The position numbers and the translations under genes were made by a program. A stretch of 64,000 nucleotides of DNA from Pararge aegeria (lineage: Eukaryota > Arthropoda > Insecta > Lepidoptera > Nymphalidae): the NCBI RefSeq assembly GCF_905163445.1, contig NC_053190.1, positions 2,854,501 to 2,918,500 on the forward strand, read 5' to 3'. Position 1 is the first letter of the stretch. The number at the start of each line of letters is the position of its first letter. Shown here piece by piece: positions 1 through 10,977 of the stretch. The notes beneath the pieces are model-generated. The model saw nothing but the letters and a program-made list of their open reading frames with translations, was not told the DNA's origin and did no database searches.

Positions 1-99
1 CTAAGATTTTTGTGGATAATCAATATTTCTTAAATATAGTTCTAAGGGTACATACCACGATATACACGTACACGTAGTCAGATTGCTCTTCTAATAATT

Positions 100-314
100 T
101 AAAATGAAATGGTGATAACAAAAAAAAAACACCCAGCTAAGTTTGTTGTGATCTTCTTCTTAGAACCAGGACGCGTTTGGAACCCTTGTAGCTTTAGTTT
201 TAAGTTTACGAATGTGGTTATCGCCATCATCTCACTACCGTGTAATTCTTATGCATGCATCAAAAGTGCCACCTATGGGCCTACTTGAATAAAGATATTT
301 TTGACTTTGACTTT
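100..314 (+). mobile_element. LINE family A, 3' tail
   Basis: This is a 5'-truncated 3' end of the LINE family called A here. It shares the stretch GGTGATAAC...ACACCCAGCTAAG...CTTCTTCTTAGA with the longer copies at 5960-7651 and 20942-22400, and ends in the same TTTGACTTTGACTTT tail. No coding part remains. Ending in a short tandem repeat rather than poly(A) is typical of CR1/L2-like LINEs; the clade is inferred. The flanking bases 1-99 and 315-1129 show no gene. Confidence 0.75.
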
Positions 315-1129
315 ATTCTGCCTGTGACATCCAACTTGACATCTCGTACCTACGCAGTCCCGTCGTGAGTACGATCCATACAACTGGGTACCCGTTGATC
401 TATATTTAAGAAAAAAAAATTGTAACTACATTCGGAAAAAAATTTAATTATGTGTTAGAATAATAAATTCTGTCTAGTGCCATTACAATAATCAATTATA
501 GGTGTATACAGCATTATCGTTGTTATCTCCGGTCACATTAAGAATAAAATATAAAATAAGTATTCAACCAAAAAACTATTAAAAATAATAATGTTAATAT
601 GAATCAAGCTATTATAACAGATTGATGAGTAATATTAAATTTAAATACTATTTTCATTAAATTCTAAATGAAATATATACTGATTGACGTCTCCCTGCCA
701 GGTACTCTTGTGTTTCCAAACAATCCAGGAACATATTGTAATATCACAAGTCTGCCACAATGTGGAAATAAGGTTGTGTAATGGAATATGTCTGTGGGAA
801 TACTGTGGCGATCACACAGAATTTTACAACAAATACCTAGCGTTGCAAAAATAAAAACACGCGCAGGCACTCTGAACGAATTTGGCTGCAATTTAATGGA
901 GGAAAAAAAAAATTCGGACACAATATCAGAGTTGCAGTTTATCCGTTTATTAAAATAGATATTTAAGAGTGACACACCTATGATACTTAAAAAGAAAGTT
1001 ATGGATTCATGCCATATCCCATGCCCTACAAAAACAATATAAATGCATGTCAAAGAGGAATGGAATGGAGCATGCTAAACACTAAAAAGCTACACAATAT
1101 AAGACACACAAAAATAAGATTAGAGTGCA

Positions 1130-1718
1130 AATAAGCGGGTCACGTAGCGCGTAAGCCACATTAGCCCAGTGGATAGGAGTTCGAATACCAGAACGCACCT
1201 CTTAACTTTACTAAGTTATGTTGCTAAGCAATTAAAATATCACTTGGTATTCAACAGTGAAGGAAAACATCGTTATGAATGCCTGAGAGTTCTCCATAAT
1301 GTTCTCAAAGGTGTGTGGCGTCCAGCAATCTGCACTGCGCTAGCGAATTCAAATTCAAAAATTTTTATATTCTGTAGACCTTATCACAGGCACTTATGAA
1401 TCGTTCATTTAACATGTTAACACTAATGGTAGGTGATTGTGATAACTACATTTGTTAACTTAAAACTAAAGAATTAAAAACTAGGAGGGTTCCAAACGCG
1501 CTCTTGTCTAATAAGATCCCACAACAAACTTAGCCAATCTGATGTTGGAGCAATTCATACTCAAGCTTTTTTACCATAGGATTTTTCTATGAGCTTGTAG
1601 AATCCAGCGTGGTGGGCTACCGCCTTAGCCAAAACCGCGTTCTCAATGTGGAGGGAGACCCGTGCCCCTAAGTGGGCCGGTAACGGGTTGATATGATGTT
1701 TATGATGATGATAGATAA
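1130..1718 (+). mobile_element. tRNA-derived SINE family C, split by a LINE insertion
   Basis: The first part (1130-1345) has the tRNA-like head (GGAGTTCGAATACCAG, a degenerate B box) and the body up to GCACTGCGCTAGCG. The body resumes at about 1604 with CCAGCGTGGTGGGCTACC and ends in GAT-rich tail at 1718. Other copies (for example 41525-41727 and 60060-60252) run without a break across this point, so the middle part (1346-1603) is a later insertion. Confidence 0.75.
1346..1603 (-). mobile_element. LINE family A fragment nested in a SINE
   Basis: Read on the minus strand, this is the 3' part of LINE A: the end of the last ORF, the GGTTCC...GTAAGTTT block and the tail. It interrupts the SINE C body. 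The short repeat AGCG on both sides may be the remains of a target-site duplication. Confidence 0.7.
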
Positions 1719-1740
1719 TAAAGAAATATGAATATTTCAG

Positions 1741-4700
1741 AGGACCCCGCGGAGGTCGCGGCGGCCGCGGAGGATCGTCGTGCGCTACTCAGTCGAGCGA
1801 CGACGCGCTCGCCAAACTAGTGGGGGTGAAGATTAAAGGTGAGATTTACGTACAATTTGTTAAGTTAGTTTAAAAAAAAAAAACAACACGCTTGGTATTT
1901 ACAACCAAACTAATTTAGTTTTTTACTACTACCTTTTAGTTTAGTTTATTTATAAAAGTGTGTTTTTATTAAACATTCACCGTAAAAAATAAATATGAGA
2001 GAAATCGGTTTAAGATAATGGTTAGAATTTAAAATAAACATCATTCCTGCCTTACCAACTATAGATGAAAATTATAAAAATTAACAAAAATTTTAAGTCA
2101 ACATCAAGTTACGAAAACAATATAGATCTTCGGCAATATACCCTCTACGCACGTTTCGCCCCGAAACCGGAGCATCCTCAGTTGACTTTACAATGAATAA
2201 TAAGACATTGTAAATTATTCATCAAAATTAAGCTTAATTCGCTATATATATATATCATGGATTTCCGCAAAGTAACGCCTGCTTCTACCCAATATTTAAA
2301 ACAATTATTCATTGTAAAGTCAGCATCTCCTGAAGATGGGTATGGGTATAGGTATGGGGATGGGTAAGAGTTCAAATTTTTACCGCTTCTGTAAAGTACA
2401 CTTTAGTAAAGTTAAAAATTATTGACTTTTACAGATCTGAAACCGGAAGGTGAACCCGGGCCGTTGCGACCAGATCAGGTAACTAGTTTTAAAATAACTT
2501 GATTATATGATATTTTAAATATATGATTCAGGTACAGATATAAATCTGAAGTCATAATAAAATTCCTGTTTGTTTTTGTTTCTATGAACGCTCATATTTA
2601 TGGATCCGCTGGAATCTCTGGAAAATCTTTCGATAGCTTAAATTCTTTAACAAGGTATAATAATATAAGGCTTTAATAACCTACTTTCGAATATAAGAAA
2701 TGCTATATCAAATCACGTTATGAACGTTAGGAGCCTAGAAAACTAAGTAAAAACATGTCCGGGTGAAGCGACGCGGTGTGTCGAATTAGATGGCTTAGTT
2801 AAAAGTTTGATTGAGAAAAATTTACTTTTAAGAATAATGAGGCATGAGGAAAAGTTTGTGTTAAGCAAACCCAAATTCACGTTATAGCTATAAATAGGTC
2901 AAGGTTAGTGATTTATGGTAAAAAACATGTTTTAATCTTTATCTCGTTTCAGGTCGAAAGAGAAAAGAAAAGGCAAGAACGGGAAGCGAAACTAGCAGAG
3001 AAAGAGGCACGAAAACAGGAAAGAATGCAGAAGAAAGAAGAGAAAGAGAAACTAAAAGAACTAAAGGCAAAAGAGAGGGAAGAGAAACGCCTAGCAAGAT
3101 TAGCTTTGCAGGAAAGTAAGAAAATAAAGAAGGAAAAGCCGGAGTTTATGGGGCCCATGGGCTACGGACCTCCTATGCGGCCTATGCAGCCGGATAGACC
3201 TTATGGTAACAGTCCCATGGGGCCGAGGCATCCTGGCGACTTCCAGGAGCAACGGTTTCCAGCTACACCGCGGTTGCAGGTATGATCTTAAGTTTTTGTT
3301 TTTGGGTAATTATCTGACAGTTTAACATTTATCTATCTATATATATAAAAGAGAAAGTGTGTGGGCATGTTCCATATAGGCTCCGAAACAGCTAGACCGA
3401 TTTCAATGAAACTCAGGGAATCCGGATTGACCTGGCGAGTAATCCTGAAAAGTTTGGTGAAGATCGGAGCACTCCTATTTTTGAACTGTCAAACTGTCAA
3501 ATACAGCTTTTATTTACTATGATGATATTCTATTGTTGGGTGTATCACCCGCTCGAGAAGAAAATAGAAGAGAATGAATACGGAGAGAAATAAATGATTT
3601 AATATATTATGAGACTTAAATTAAAAATTTAATGATGTAAGTTTATTGTTTAAATAAAATAAAGCCAAATCTAGCCCGGCGAAGCGGGCTGGGTACGCTA
3701 GTAAATAATAAAAATGATAATCATTTATTGCAAAATACACGTCAGTAATGTTTTAAATGTTAGAAATTTAGGTTTTTTGTATTGTAATATAATAATAATT
3801 TATTACTAAAAGCCTGTGACAAAGATAAGTCATTGAAATTAAAAAGTGGTGTCATTTAAATAGTCTATTTTTTGCAAGCGAGGTTTATTAGTACAGTTGT
3901 AAAATAAGACCAACGGTTATTAAAGCTTTGATTGATTTAAGTTGAACTGGCGTAAAAAATTGTGAATTTTTAATTTCTTAATTCTCTCTGGTCTTGTCTT
4001 GTTGGAGGCTTCGGCCTAGGCTAGTAGCACCCTACCGATCAAGTTGTTCAGGCACGGGATTTAGCATTCCGGTACGTTGCACTGTAGAAACTGATTAGGG
4101 GTATGAAAAACGAAGAATAATATCTTAGGCTGCAAGATTCCTTACCACCAGATTGCTGTAATAGGCTTTATTACAAAAGAAGAAAAATTATTGAAGAGTT
4201 TAATTAGAAATGTGTTATTTATAGGTACGAGCCGAACTGCGAGGTATTGCCATTCCAGAGGAGCGACGTCCCGACCAACACCATCCCGCCATGCGAGAAG
4301 GTACAAACTAAAACCTATTACTAACTAAACAATAACCTAAAACGTTAATATGGTTTAAATATAGCACACACACACAATAATGTACATGCCTGTTTTCACT
4401 AACGACGCCTAATCATAGAAGATTCTAAGACATACCTTTTACTTTTATTTTGGATTTTCACTAGGCAACACATAATACCGAAATTGTCTATGGTTTTTGA
4501 CACAAGGTGTGGTATTTTGTGTTTGTATTATCATATTTTTCATTTTTCGTATGGAATTTTATAAATTATATATTTATTTTATAATATATATATTACTAGC
4601 TGTTGTCCTAGCTGGCTAATGATAATAGGATAATGGGACATAAAGTTGAGTCCAATGACTTATCTAAGGTTGTTGTATAATATGAGACACTGCTTTAAAT

Positions 4701-7700
4701 TATATTAAAAAAAAATCAGAAATTCGGTAAGGATCAGGGGATATTGACATTTTGTATGCACTAAAAACAAAAATATTTAAACCGCCATAGGTATCCCCGC
4801 GTATTGTTAACATTGGTACCAACTTTGTTGAACATAAATTTCTAATGTACACCAAGTGTACAAATATTCCATGGGTAACATTGAATAATTTCTGGAAATG
4901 CATAAATTACAAACCCCATATTGCCTGTGCTAGGAATCATACCCGTGCCGTTACTTTTATTAGCTAACAGCGCTCATCAAGTGTTTTCAAAACTCCCTCC
5001 ACATGGCTCTCAAATTATTGGCTTGATTAGTAGAATACTATAGAGATGTCAAATTTCAAATCCAAGATGGCCGCCAATACAAAATGGCGACCATTTATAC
5101 TGTGTCGGGGTTTTTTGCAATTTTAATTAAATTAAATTTTTCATTGTGAGGTGATGGTGACAACCCCTCTCACCATAGTTATATTTTAGGTACTTTGTCG
5201 GTAGCGGGATCTCCTCAGCCGTTTAAGCCTGTCGCAGAAGAGCCCAGCATCATCACGAGAATGCCGCATAACATGATAAATCAACAATACAGGTAACATT
5301 TAGTTATTTTTATTTAATTGTTTTGCCCGCGTCTTTCGCCGCATTTATTACGGTTTTATAATTGCGGCGAAACGTTTATATAATCCCGTGGAAACGTTTT
5401 CTGGGATAAAAATGAGCCAATGATACCCCACCGTCTTTCTACTAATTAACTATGTTGATTGGTTGCTTAGTGACGGCGTGAAGGAAGGACAAATAAACAA
5501 ACACACTTATTTATAATAGAAGTAAGGATTGTTACGTTTGACAAAGGTGCTTATGGTATAAAATATATTATTTCTTGACACTATATCAAAAAGTTAATTT
5601 GAAGATTATTTTTAAGCTCTTAGTGACCAAAATAAATTAGTGATAACATTACCAACTTAAATTTGAAACGTTTCATCTTGATATTTTAGAACGCTTGGAT
5701 CCTTTAAATTGAATCAATCGTTTATTAAAGATAATTTGTACACTGTGACCAGAGTATATATCTTTGTGATCAATTTCGGAGAAGATCTGTAGCATAACCA
5801 GAGTTACCGACATAGCTCAAGGAGACGCGAAGCTAAAGTATAATTGGCTAGTGTCGATAGACTATGTGTCCCAACATGCTGAAATGGCGACCCCGCACTA
5901 ATATAGGCAGCGTTGGTGTAGACCCCCAAATAGGTGACAGATGTATTAAAGTCAGACAGAGCTAACTAGCGTTACAAGACCGTCAAATTCTTCTAGCAGT
6001 GAACGTCCCGATACATACAGAATAAAATAAAAAAATAGCAATAATGTAATCAAAACGACTTGGAAAATAATTAATGAGGAGACGGGAAGAGTGCCACCGC
6101 GGCATAATAACTTTAAACTCAATGTAGATAATAAAGACTTAACATCTGATTTCGAGGTGGCTACTGCTTTTGAAATCTTTTTTACTAACATTCCTATCTC
6201 CACCACTAAATCATTGAACTCTTCACCAGATATTGTTCTCTCTCTATTGAAGAATAACGTACACTCATGTAAAAACGCTTTTAAATTCAGCCATATTAGT
6301 GGCTCTGACGTTATTAAAGCCTTTAAATTATTAAATAATAAAAAAAACAAATGACTGGTGGGGCATTTCCGTTGACATTCTCAAATCACTAATTGATATC
6401 GTTGCACCCGATTTAGCATTAATATTTAATAACTGTATAGATTGTGGTGTGTTTCCGGACTTACTGAAACATAGTAAAATAGTTCCTTTGTTTAAATCGG
6501 GTAGTACTTCTGAACCCACTAACTTCAGACCAATATCAGTACTGCCCACTTTCAGTAAAATTTTTGAAAAACTTATTTTAAATCAGTAACTTTCCCATTT
6601 TCGTAAGTATGATTTACTCCACGTTAAATCATTTGGTTTTACGCGGTCGCTCAACTAAAACGCGAAATAAAACTAAGTGCATAAAATTCACATTACCAAA
6701 TGTTAAACATGTAAAAACCACTATACTACTTAATAATGAGGAATTGAATCCGGTGGATACCACAGTATTTCTAGGAATAACGTTAGATGCTAAACTTCAA
6801 TGGGGCCCTCATGTAAATAATTTATCGAACAGGCTTAGTTCTGCTGCCTATGCAGTAAAGAAGATTCGCCACCTGACAGACATAGAAACTGCTAGGCTAG
6901 TCTATTTTAGTTTACTTTCACAGCATCACGTCATATAGAATTTTACTTTGGGGTAATGCTGCTGATATTGGCACTATTTTCGTGCTGCAGAAGAAGGCTG
7001 TTCGTGCGATCTATAAAATGGGTCCGAGAGAGTCATTGAGAGATAAATTTAAAGATGTTAAAATAATGACACTCTATAGCCAATACATATTTGAAAATTT
7101 AATGTATGTTCACAAACATGTATCAAAATTTAAAAGAAAATGTGACTGCAATAATTTGAACATTAGAAGCAAAAATAAACTTGCAGTGCAGTACACTAGA
7201 CTACACAAAATAAGCAATTCATTTAAAGGATATTGTATACAATTTTACAATAAATTACCGGTTGATATCTTGGGGATGTCACCAAAGAAGTTTAAAGTTT
7301 GTATTAAGCGAAAGCTTATAGAAAAGTCCTATTATAGTATAAAGGATTACGTAAACGATAAAAAAGCTTGGGTGTAAACAATTGCTCTAACCAAGTTGCT
7401 TCTTAAATATTTTCTAATGACAATGTGAGATGGTGATAACAAAAAGAACACCCGGCTAAGTTTGTTGTGGGCTTCTTCTTAGACCAGGGCGCGATTGGAA
7501 CCCTCGTAGCTTTAGTTTTAAGTTTACGATTGTAGTTATCGCCATCACTACTCACTGCTGTGTACACATTTTTATATAATAACGCATCAAAAGTGCCATC
7601 TATGTGCCTATTTGAATAAAGAAATATTTGACTTTGACTTTGACTTTGACAGAAATATTATAACTACCACATCCAGCGTGGTTTTGTATTTCGATATCTC

Positions 7701-10423
7701 AGCATAGCTATTCTCTCCGCAGGGGCTCGATGATGTACCCGCCGGGCAACGCGCCCTACCGCGGCCAGGGCATGTACCAGATGCACCCGGCGCACCCCGC
7801 ACTCAACGCGCCGCGCCACAACTACCAGTACTACCCGCACCTGCAAGCCGGCCCCTACCGCCCCGGCTCCCCGCACGGCGCGCCCGCCTCCCCGCAGGCA
7901 CCGCTGCCGTACGGGCCCATGCACCACCGCCCGCCCGGACACCCGCAGCACGCCATGCGGCCCGGGCCCTTCCCGCGCCCCGACGGGCACGGCCCCCACC
8001 CGCACGCCATGCCGCCCCACGGTCCCAACATGCGACACGGTCCGCCGATGCAGCATGGCCCACCTGTTTCCTCTCCCCACGGCCCGCCCGTCTCCGCCCC
8101 CCACGGCCCGCCCGTCTCCTCTCCACACGGCCCGCCCGTCTCCTCTCCTCACGGCCCGCCCGTCTCTTCGCCCCACGGACCGCCGGTCTCCTCCCCCCAC
8201 GGTCCACCCGGCTTCCGACCCCCGGGCATTATGAATCTCCGCGTTCCCGGCCCAGTTCAGCCGGGACATCTTCCCATCCGCACGCAAGGTCCGTCAGGGT
8301 CTCCGGCGCCGCAAAAAACTCCCCCACCGAATTCGGAACCGGAGGACGGTGTAATAGAACTTCCAATAAAAATCAAGGCGGAAGTCAAGACCGAGCCCGA
8401 CTACCAGTCGCCGCCGGGCTCGCCCGCGCAGCGTTCGCCCGAGCCCCCCAAACCCCACCTCAAGATCAAGCACACGGACAACAAGGATGGCCGCCCGCGG
8501 TTCCCTCTAGGTCCTTACGCGCCGCACTATGGCCCCTACGGGCCCTACGCGCCGCACGCGCCGCCTGGCGCCCAGCCACCCGATGCCCTGTTGCTCCAGG
8601 CGCAGCGGTCGCACCACAATCCGCTGCAGAGAATGCCGTCGAACATGCGCCAGTACTTGCCCAATAACCCCGCTGAAATGTCCCCGGGCGACGGTCCCGG
8701 GCTGATTCCGCGCCCAGCACTCGGGCGTCCTCCAATGCACGACGGGCTGCGACACCCCCACCCCGACCGGCCGATAATGCACGACATGATCCGCCCTCCC
8801 GGACCCGAGCGCTCCATAATGCAGGATCTGTCGCGACTCGGACCCGACCGTCCGGGAATGCACGATATGGCAAGACAACAAGCGCCCGATAGGCCAACTA
8901 TGCACGATATGTCGAGGCCCGATAGGCCACTAATGCACGATGCGTTAAGGCCTCCTGGGCCCGATCGGTCGATAATGCGCGAGGCTCTCAGGCCCGGCCC
9001 CGACCGGCTCATTATGCACGATATGAACAAACCACCAGGATCGGACCGACTGTCCTTACACGACATGTCGAGACCGCCGGGCGGCGATAGACCTATGCAC
9101 GATGTTTCAAGGGCTCCCGCAGCCGATCAGCAGATGCACGAAATGCCGAGGCCCCCGGCACGGGTCCGACCACTGCATGAAATGTCGAGATTGCCTGAAG
9201 TTGATCGTCCATTACATGACATGACGAGGCCGCCTAGTGGCGATCGACAAATGCAAGATATGGCGAGACCGCCGAGTAGTGATCGACAAATACACGATAT
9301 GACAAGACCGCCTGGGGACGATCGACAAATACACGATATTGTGAGACCGCCTAATGGCGATCGACCAATGCATGATATGGCGAGACCGCCAAGTGGCGAT
9401 CGACAAATACATGATATGGCGAGACCGCCAAGTGGCGATCGACAAATACTCGATATGGCGAGACCGCCAAGTGGCGATCCACAAATACTCGATATGGCGA
9501 GACCGCCAAGTGGCGATCGACAAATACACGATATGGCGAGACCGCCTAGTGGCGATCGGCAAGTACATGATATGTCGAGACCCCTCAGTGGCGAACGACA
9601 GATTCACGATATGTCGAGGCCCCCTAGTGGAGACCGCCCCACACACGATATGCCCAGACCTCCCAGCGGAGACCGCCCTATTCACGATATGTCAAGGCCC
9701 CCCTGCGGCGATCGCCCCATCCAAATGTTAAGGCCCCCCAGCGGCGATCACCCGATCCACATGGCGAGGACTCCCAGTGGCGACCACCCGATCCACATGG
9801 CGAGGCCCCCCAGCGGCGATCACCAGATCCTCATGGCGAGGACTCCCAGCGGCGATCACCCGATCCACATGGCGATACCCCCCAGCGGCGATCGCCCTAT
9901 CCACATGGTGAGGCCGCCTAGCGGCGATCGCCCTATTCAAATGGGGAGGCCTCCCAGCGGGGATCGCCCGATCCACGATATGACGCGGCCGCCCGTGGCA
10001 GCAGACGGCCGGTCTCCGGGGCCGGAGCGGCTGTCGGCGCCGCGGCCGCCCGGCGCCGGCCCCGTGCCCGACATGATGCGGGCGCCGCCCCCCGAAAGAC
10101 TGATGGGCCACGAGCTACCTCCGCACTACCCGTACATGCGGCCCCAGCCGCGCCCGCCGGTCCGCCTCGCACCCGGCCGCGCCAGCCCCGGCCTGCCCTA
10201 CGCGCCCTACCAGGACGTGCACCGCATAGAGAAGCAGCCCCACCCGGCCGCCGCGCCCCCCGAGCGCCCCCACTCGCCGCGGTCCCCGAAGGAGCCCGAG
10301 GGCCCCGCGTCCCCGTCCGAGGCCAAGCCGGCCACGCGGCCCGTCAAGGAGGAGGGCGGCAGCGTGTTCGGCGGCCTCGTGAGCTACTTCTCGTCGCAGC
10401 GCGAAGACGACCTGGACGCGTAG
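1741..10423 (+). CDS. Unnamed large nuclear-type protein, 3' six exons (Pro-rich tandem repeats)
   Basis: Six exons read in frame: 1741-1838, 2435-2478, 2953-3279, 4225-4300, 5190-5292 and 7723-10423 (TAG at 10421). All junctions are AG/GT and all phases agree. The gene starts left of the window; about 1115 residues are visible. In order: an RG/RGG-like stretch (GPRGGRGGRGG); VGVKIKDLKPE; a long charged Glu/Lys/Arg helix in exon 2953-3279; a Met/Pro-rich linker; then a 2.7 kb last exon with His/Pro/Tyr-rich sequence, seven HGPPVSSP repeats, two acidic-basic patches, about 32 copies of a 13-residue repeat (RPPSGDRPIHDMA type) and an end reading FGGLVSYFSSQREDDLDA. RG-rich and Glu/Lys helical parts suggest a nuclear, RNA- or chromatin-linked protein, but this is inference. 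No catalytic domain is visible here. I do not recognise the family. Confidence 0.85.
1865..2350. repeat. Unclassified dispersed repeat D (foldback-like)
   Basis: Intronic. Begins with mirrored AGTTTAAAAAA / TTTAGTTTAGTTT blocks and contains GAAATCGG...AAAGATAATGGTT-like and CATCATTCCTGCCTTA blocks that recur at 24330-24720; a related part recurs at 28030-28250. No ORF. Probably a non-autonomous DNA element; ends not defined. Confidence 0.5.
3336..3701 (+). mobile_element. Non-autonomous Helitron
   Basis: Starts TCTATATATATAAAAG after an A and ends CTAG before a T. A hairpin (AGCCCG / CGGGCT, loop GCGAAG, 3673-3690) sits 7 nt before the terminal CTAG. TC start, hairpin plus CTRR end and insertion between A and T are the standard Helitron signs. 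It carries no ORF. A truncated opposite-strand copy lies at 22906-23213. Lies in the intron after exon 2953-3279. Confidence 0.85.
5960..7651 (+). mobile_element. LINE family A, internally deleted copy
   Basis: Reverse-transcriptase remains in several frames. The N-terminal part runs from about 6040 to 6590 (NFRPISVLPTFSKIFEKL at 6519-6573). A jump near 6652-6665 goes straight to the thumb and C-terminal part (FLGITLDAKLQWGPHVNNL, then LLWGNAADIGTIFVLQKKAV to KAWV at 7376). The catalytic palm motifs are absent, and frameshifts occur near 6350 and 6935. The 3' UTR ends at 7651 in TTTGACTTTGACTTTGAC. It sits in the last intron of the Pro-rich gene, 71 bp before the acceptor. Clade: Jockey/CR1-like, by inference. 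Confidence 0.85.
8056..8211 (+). repeat. In-frame 24-bp tandem repeat (HGPPVSSP)
   Basis: About seven copies of an 8-residue unit HGPPVSSP / HGPPVSAP, one per 24 bp, within the last exon of the Pro-rich gene. The unit is very GC-rich and the copies are nearly identical in DNA, so copy number may vary between alleles. Confidence 0.9.
8740..9996 (+). repeat. In-frame 39/36-bp minisatellite (about 32 units, RPPSGDRPIHDMA type)
   Basis: About 32 tandem units of 13 residues, consensus M(A/S)RPPSGDRQIHD. Units at the left end are diverged (MIRPPGPERSIMQD); units around 9370-9550 are almost identical. A run of about seven units near 9715-9960 is 12 residues long (36 bp), having lost the Asp. The frame is kept throughout, which shows selection on the protein. 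Confidence 0.9.
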
Positions 10424-10664
10424 CGCGCGCACTGTACATACTATGACCTAGATAATTTTATTTATACCGCCCGCGACGGGCGCTAGTGACGTACGCTATG
10501 TATGATATTTTATGAAGTTGACGTTTAGATTCCCGAAGTTTAATGAGTCTTTTTGGTCTCGAATAGAAACGATGTATTATTATTTTGTTTAATTTAAGCG
10601 AGATTTATTTATATACAAAAAAAAACGATAAGTACTTACACAGTATACTCTAAATACGAATTCT

Positions 10665-10670
10665 AATAAA
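10665..10670 (+). promoter_or_regulatory. Poly(A) signal AATAAA of the Pro-rich gene
   Basis: First AATAAA after the stop codon at 10423, with a second at 10692-10697. The 3' UTR would be about 260-300 nt. Confidence 0.6.
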
Positions 10671-10896
10671 GATCGATTATTTCATTTTGCAAATAAATGT
10701 TTTCTCTGAAACATTTGCTTTCATTATTGTATTCCTGTCTGTGCCGCAATAAGATAGTTTTGTCTTGTCATCATTTTTGTATATTACTCAGTAAAAATTT
10801 AACATAGATTGCTAATTGAAATAAAATTAGATGGAAATTTATAAATAAGTAGTGTAACATCACGTAGGTCGTGTTAACTATTAAGATAATATATTT

Positions 10897-10902
10897 TTTA
10901 TT
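10897..10902 (-). promoter_or_regulatory. Poly(A) signal AATAAA of RbBP5
   Basis: AATAAA on the minus strand, 76 nt beyond the RbBP5 stop (10978). The two convergent genes thus probably end within about 200 bp of each other without overlapping. Confidence 0.5.
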
Positions 10903-10977
10903 TATCTTGGCAATAAAGTGATAAAAAATATAATTTAAAATACATAGAAAAACATTGGATTATTTTTTTGTTATGAT

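Noticed and set aside
8740..9996. Regular 36-39 bp repeat as a CRISPR array
   Set aside because: Units are contiguous, have no spacers and code in frame in a spliced animal gene.
7608..10432. Many long minus-strand and off-frame ORFs across the Pro-rich exon (for example 7664-8287, 9212-9685, 9728-10111)
   Set aside because: They are shadows of the GC-rich, periodic coding repeat on the plus strand. The spliced plus-strand frame connects to five upstream exons; these do not.
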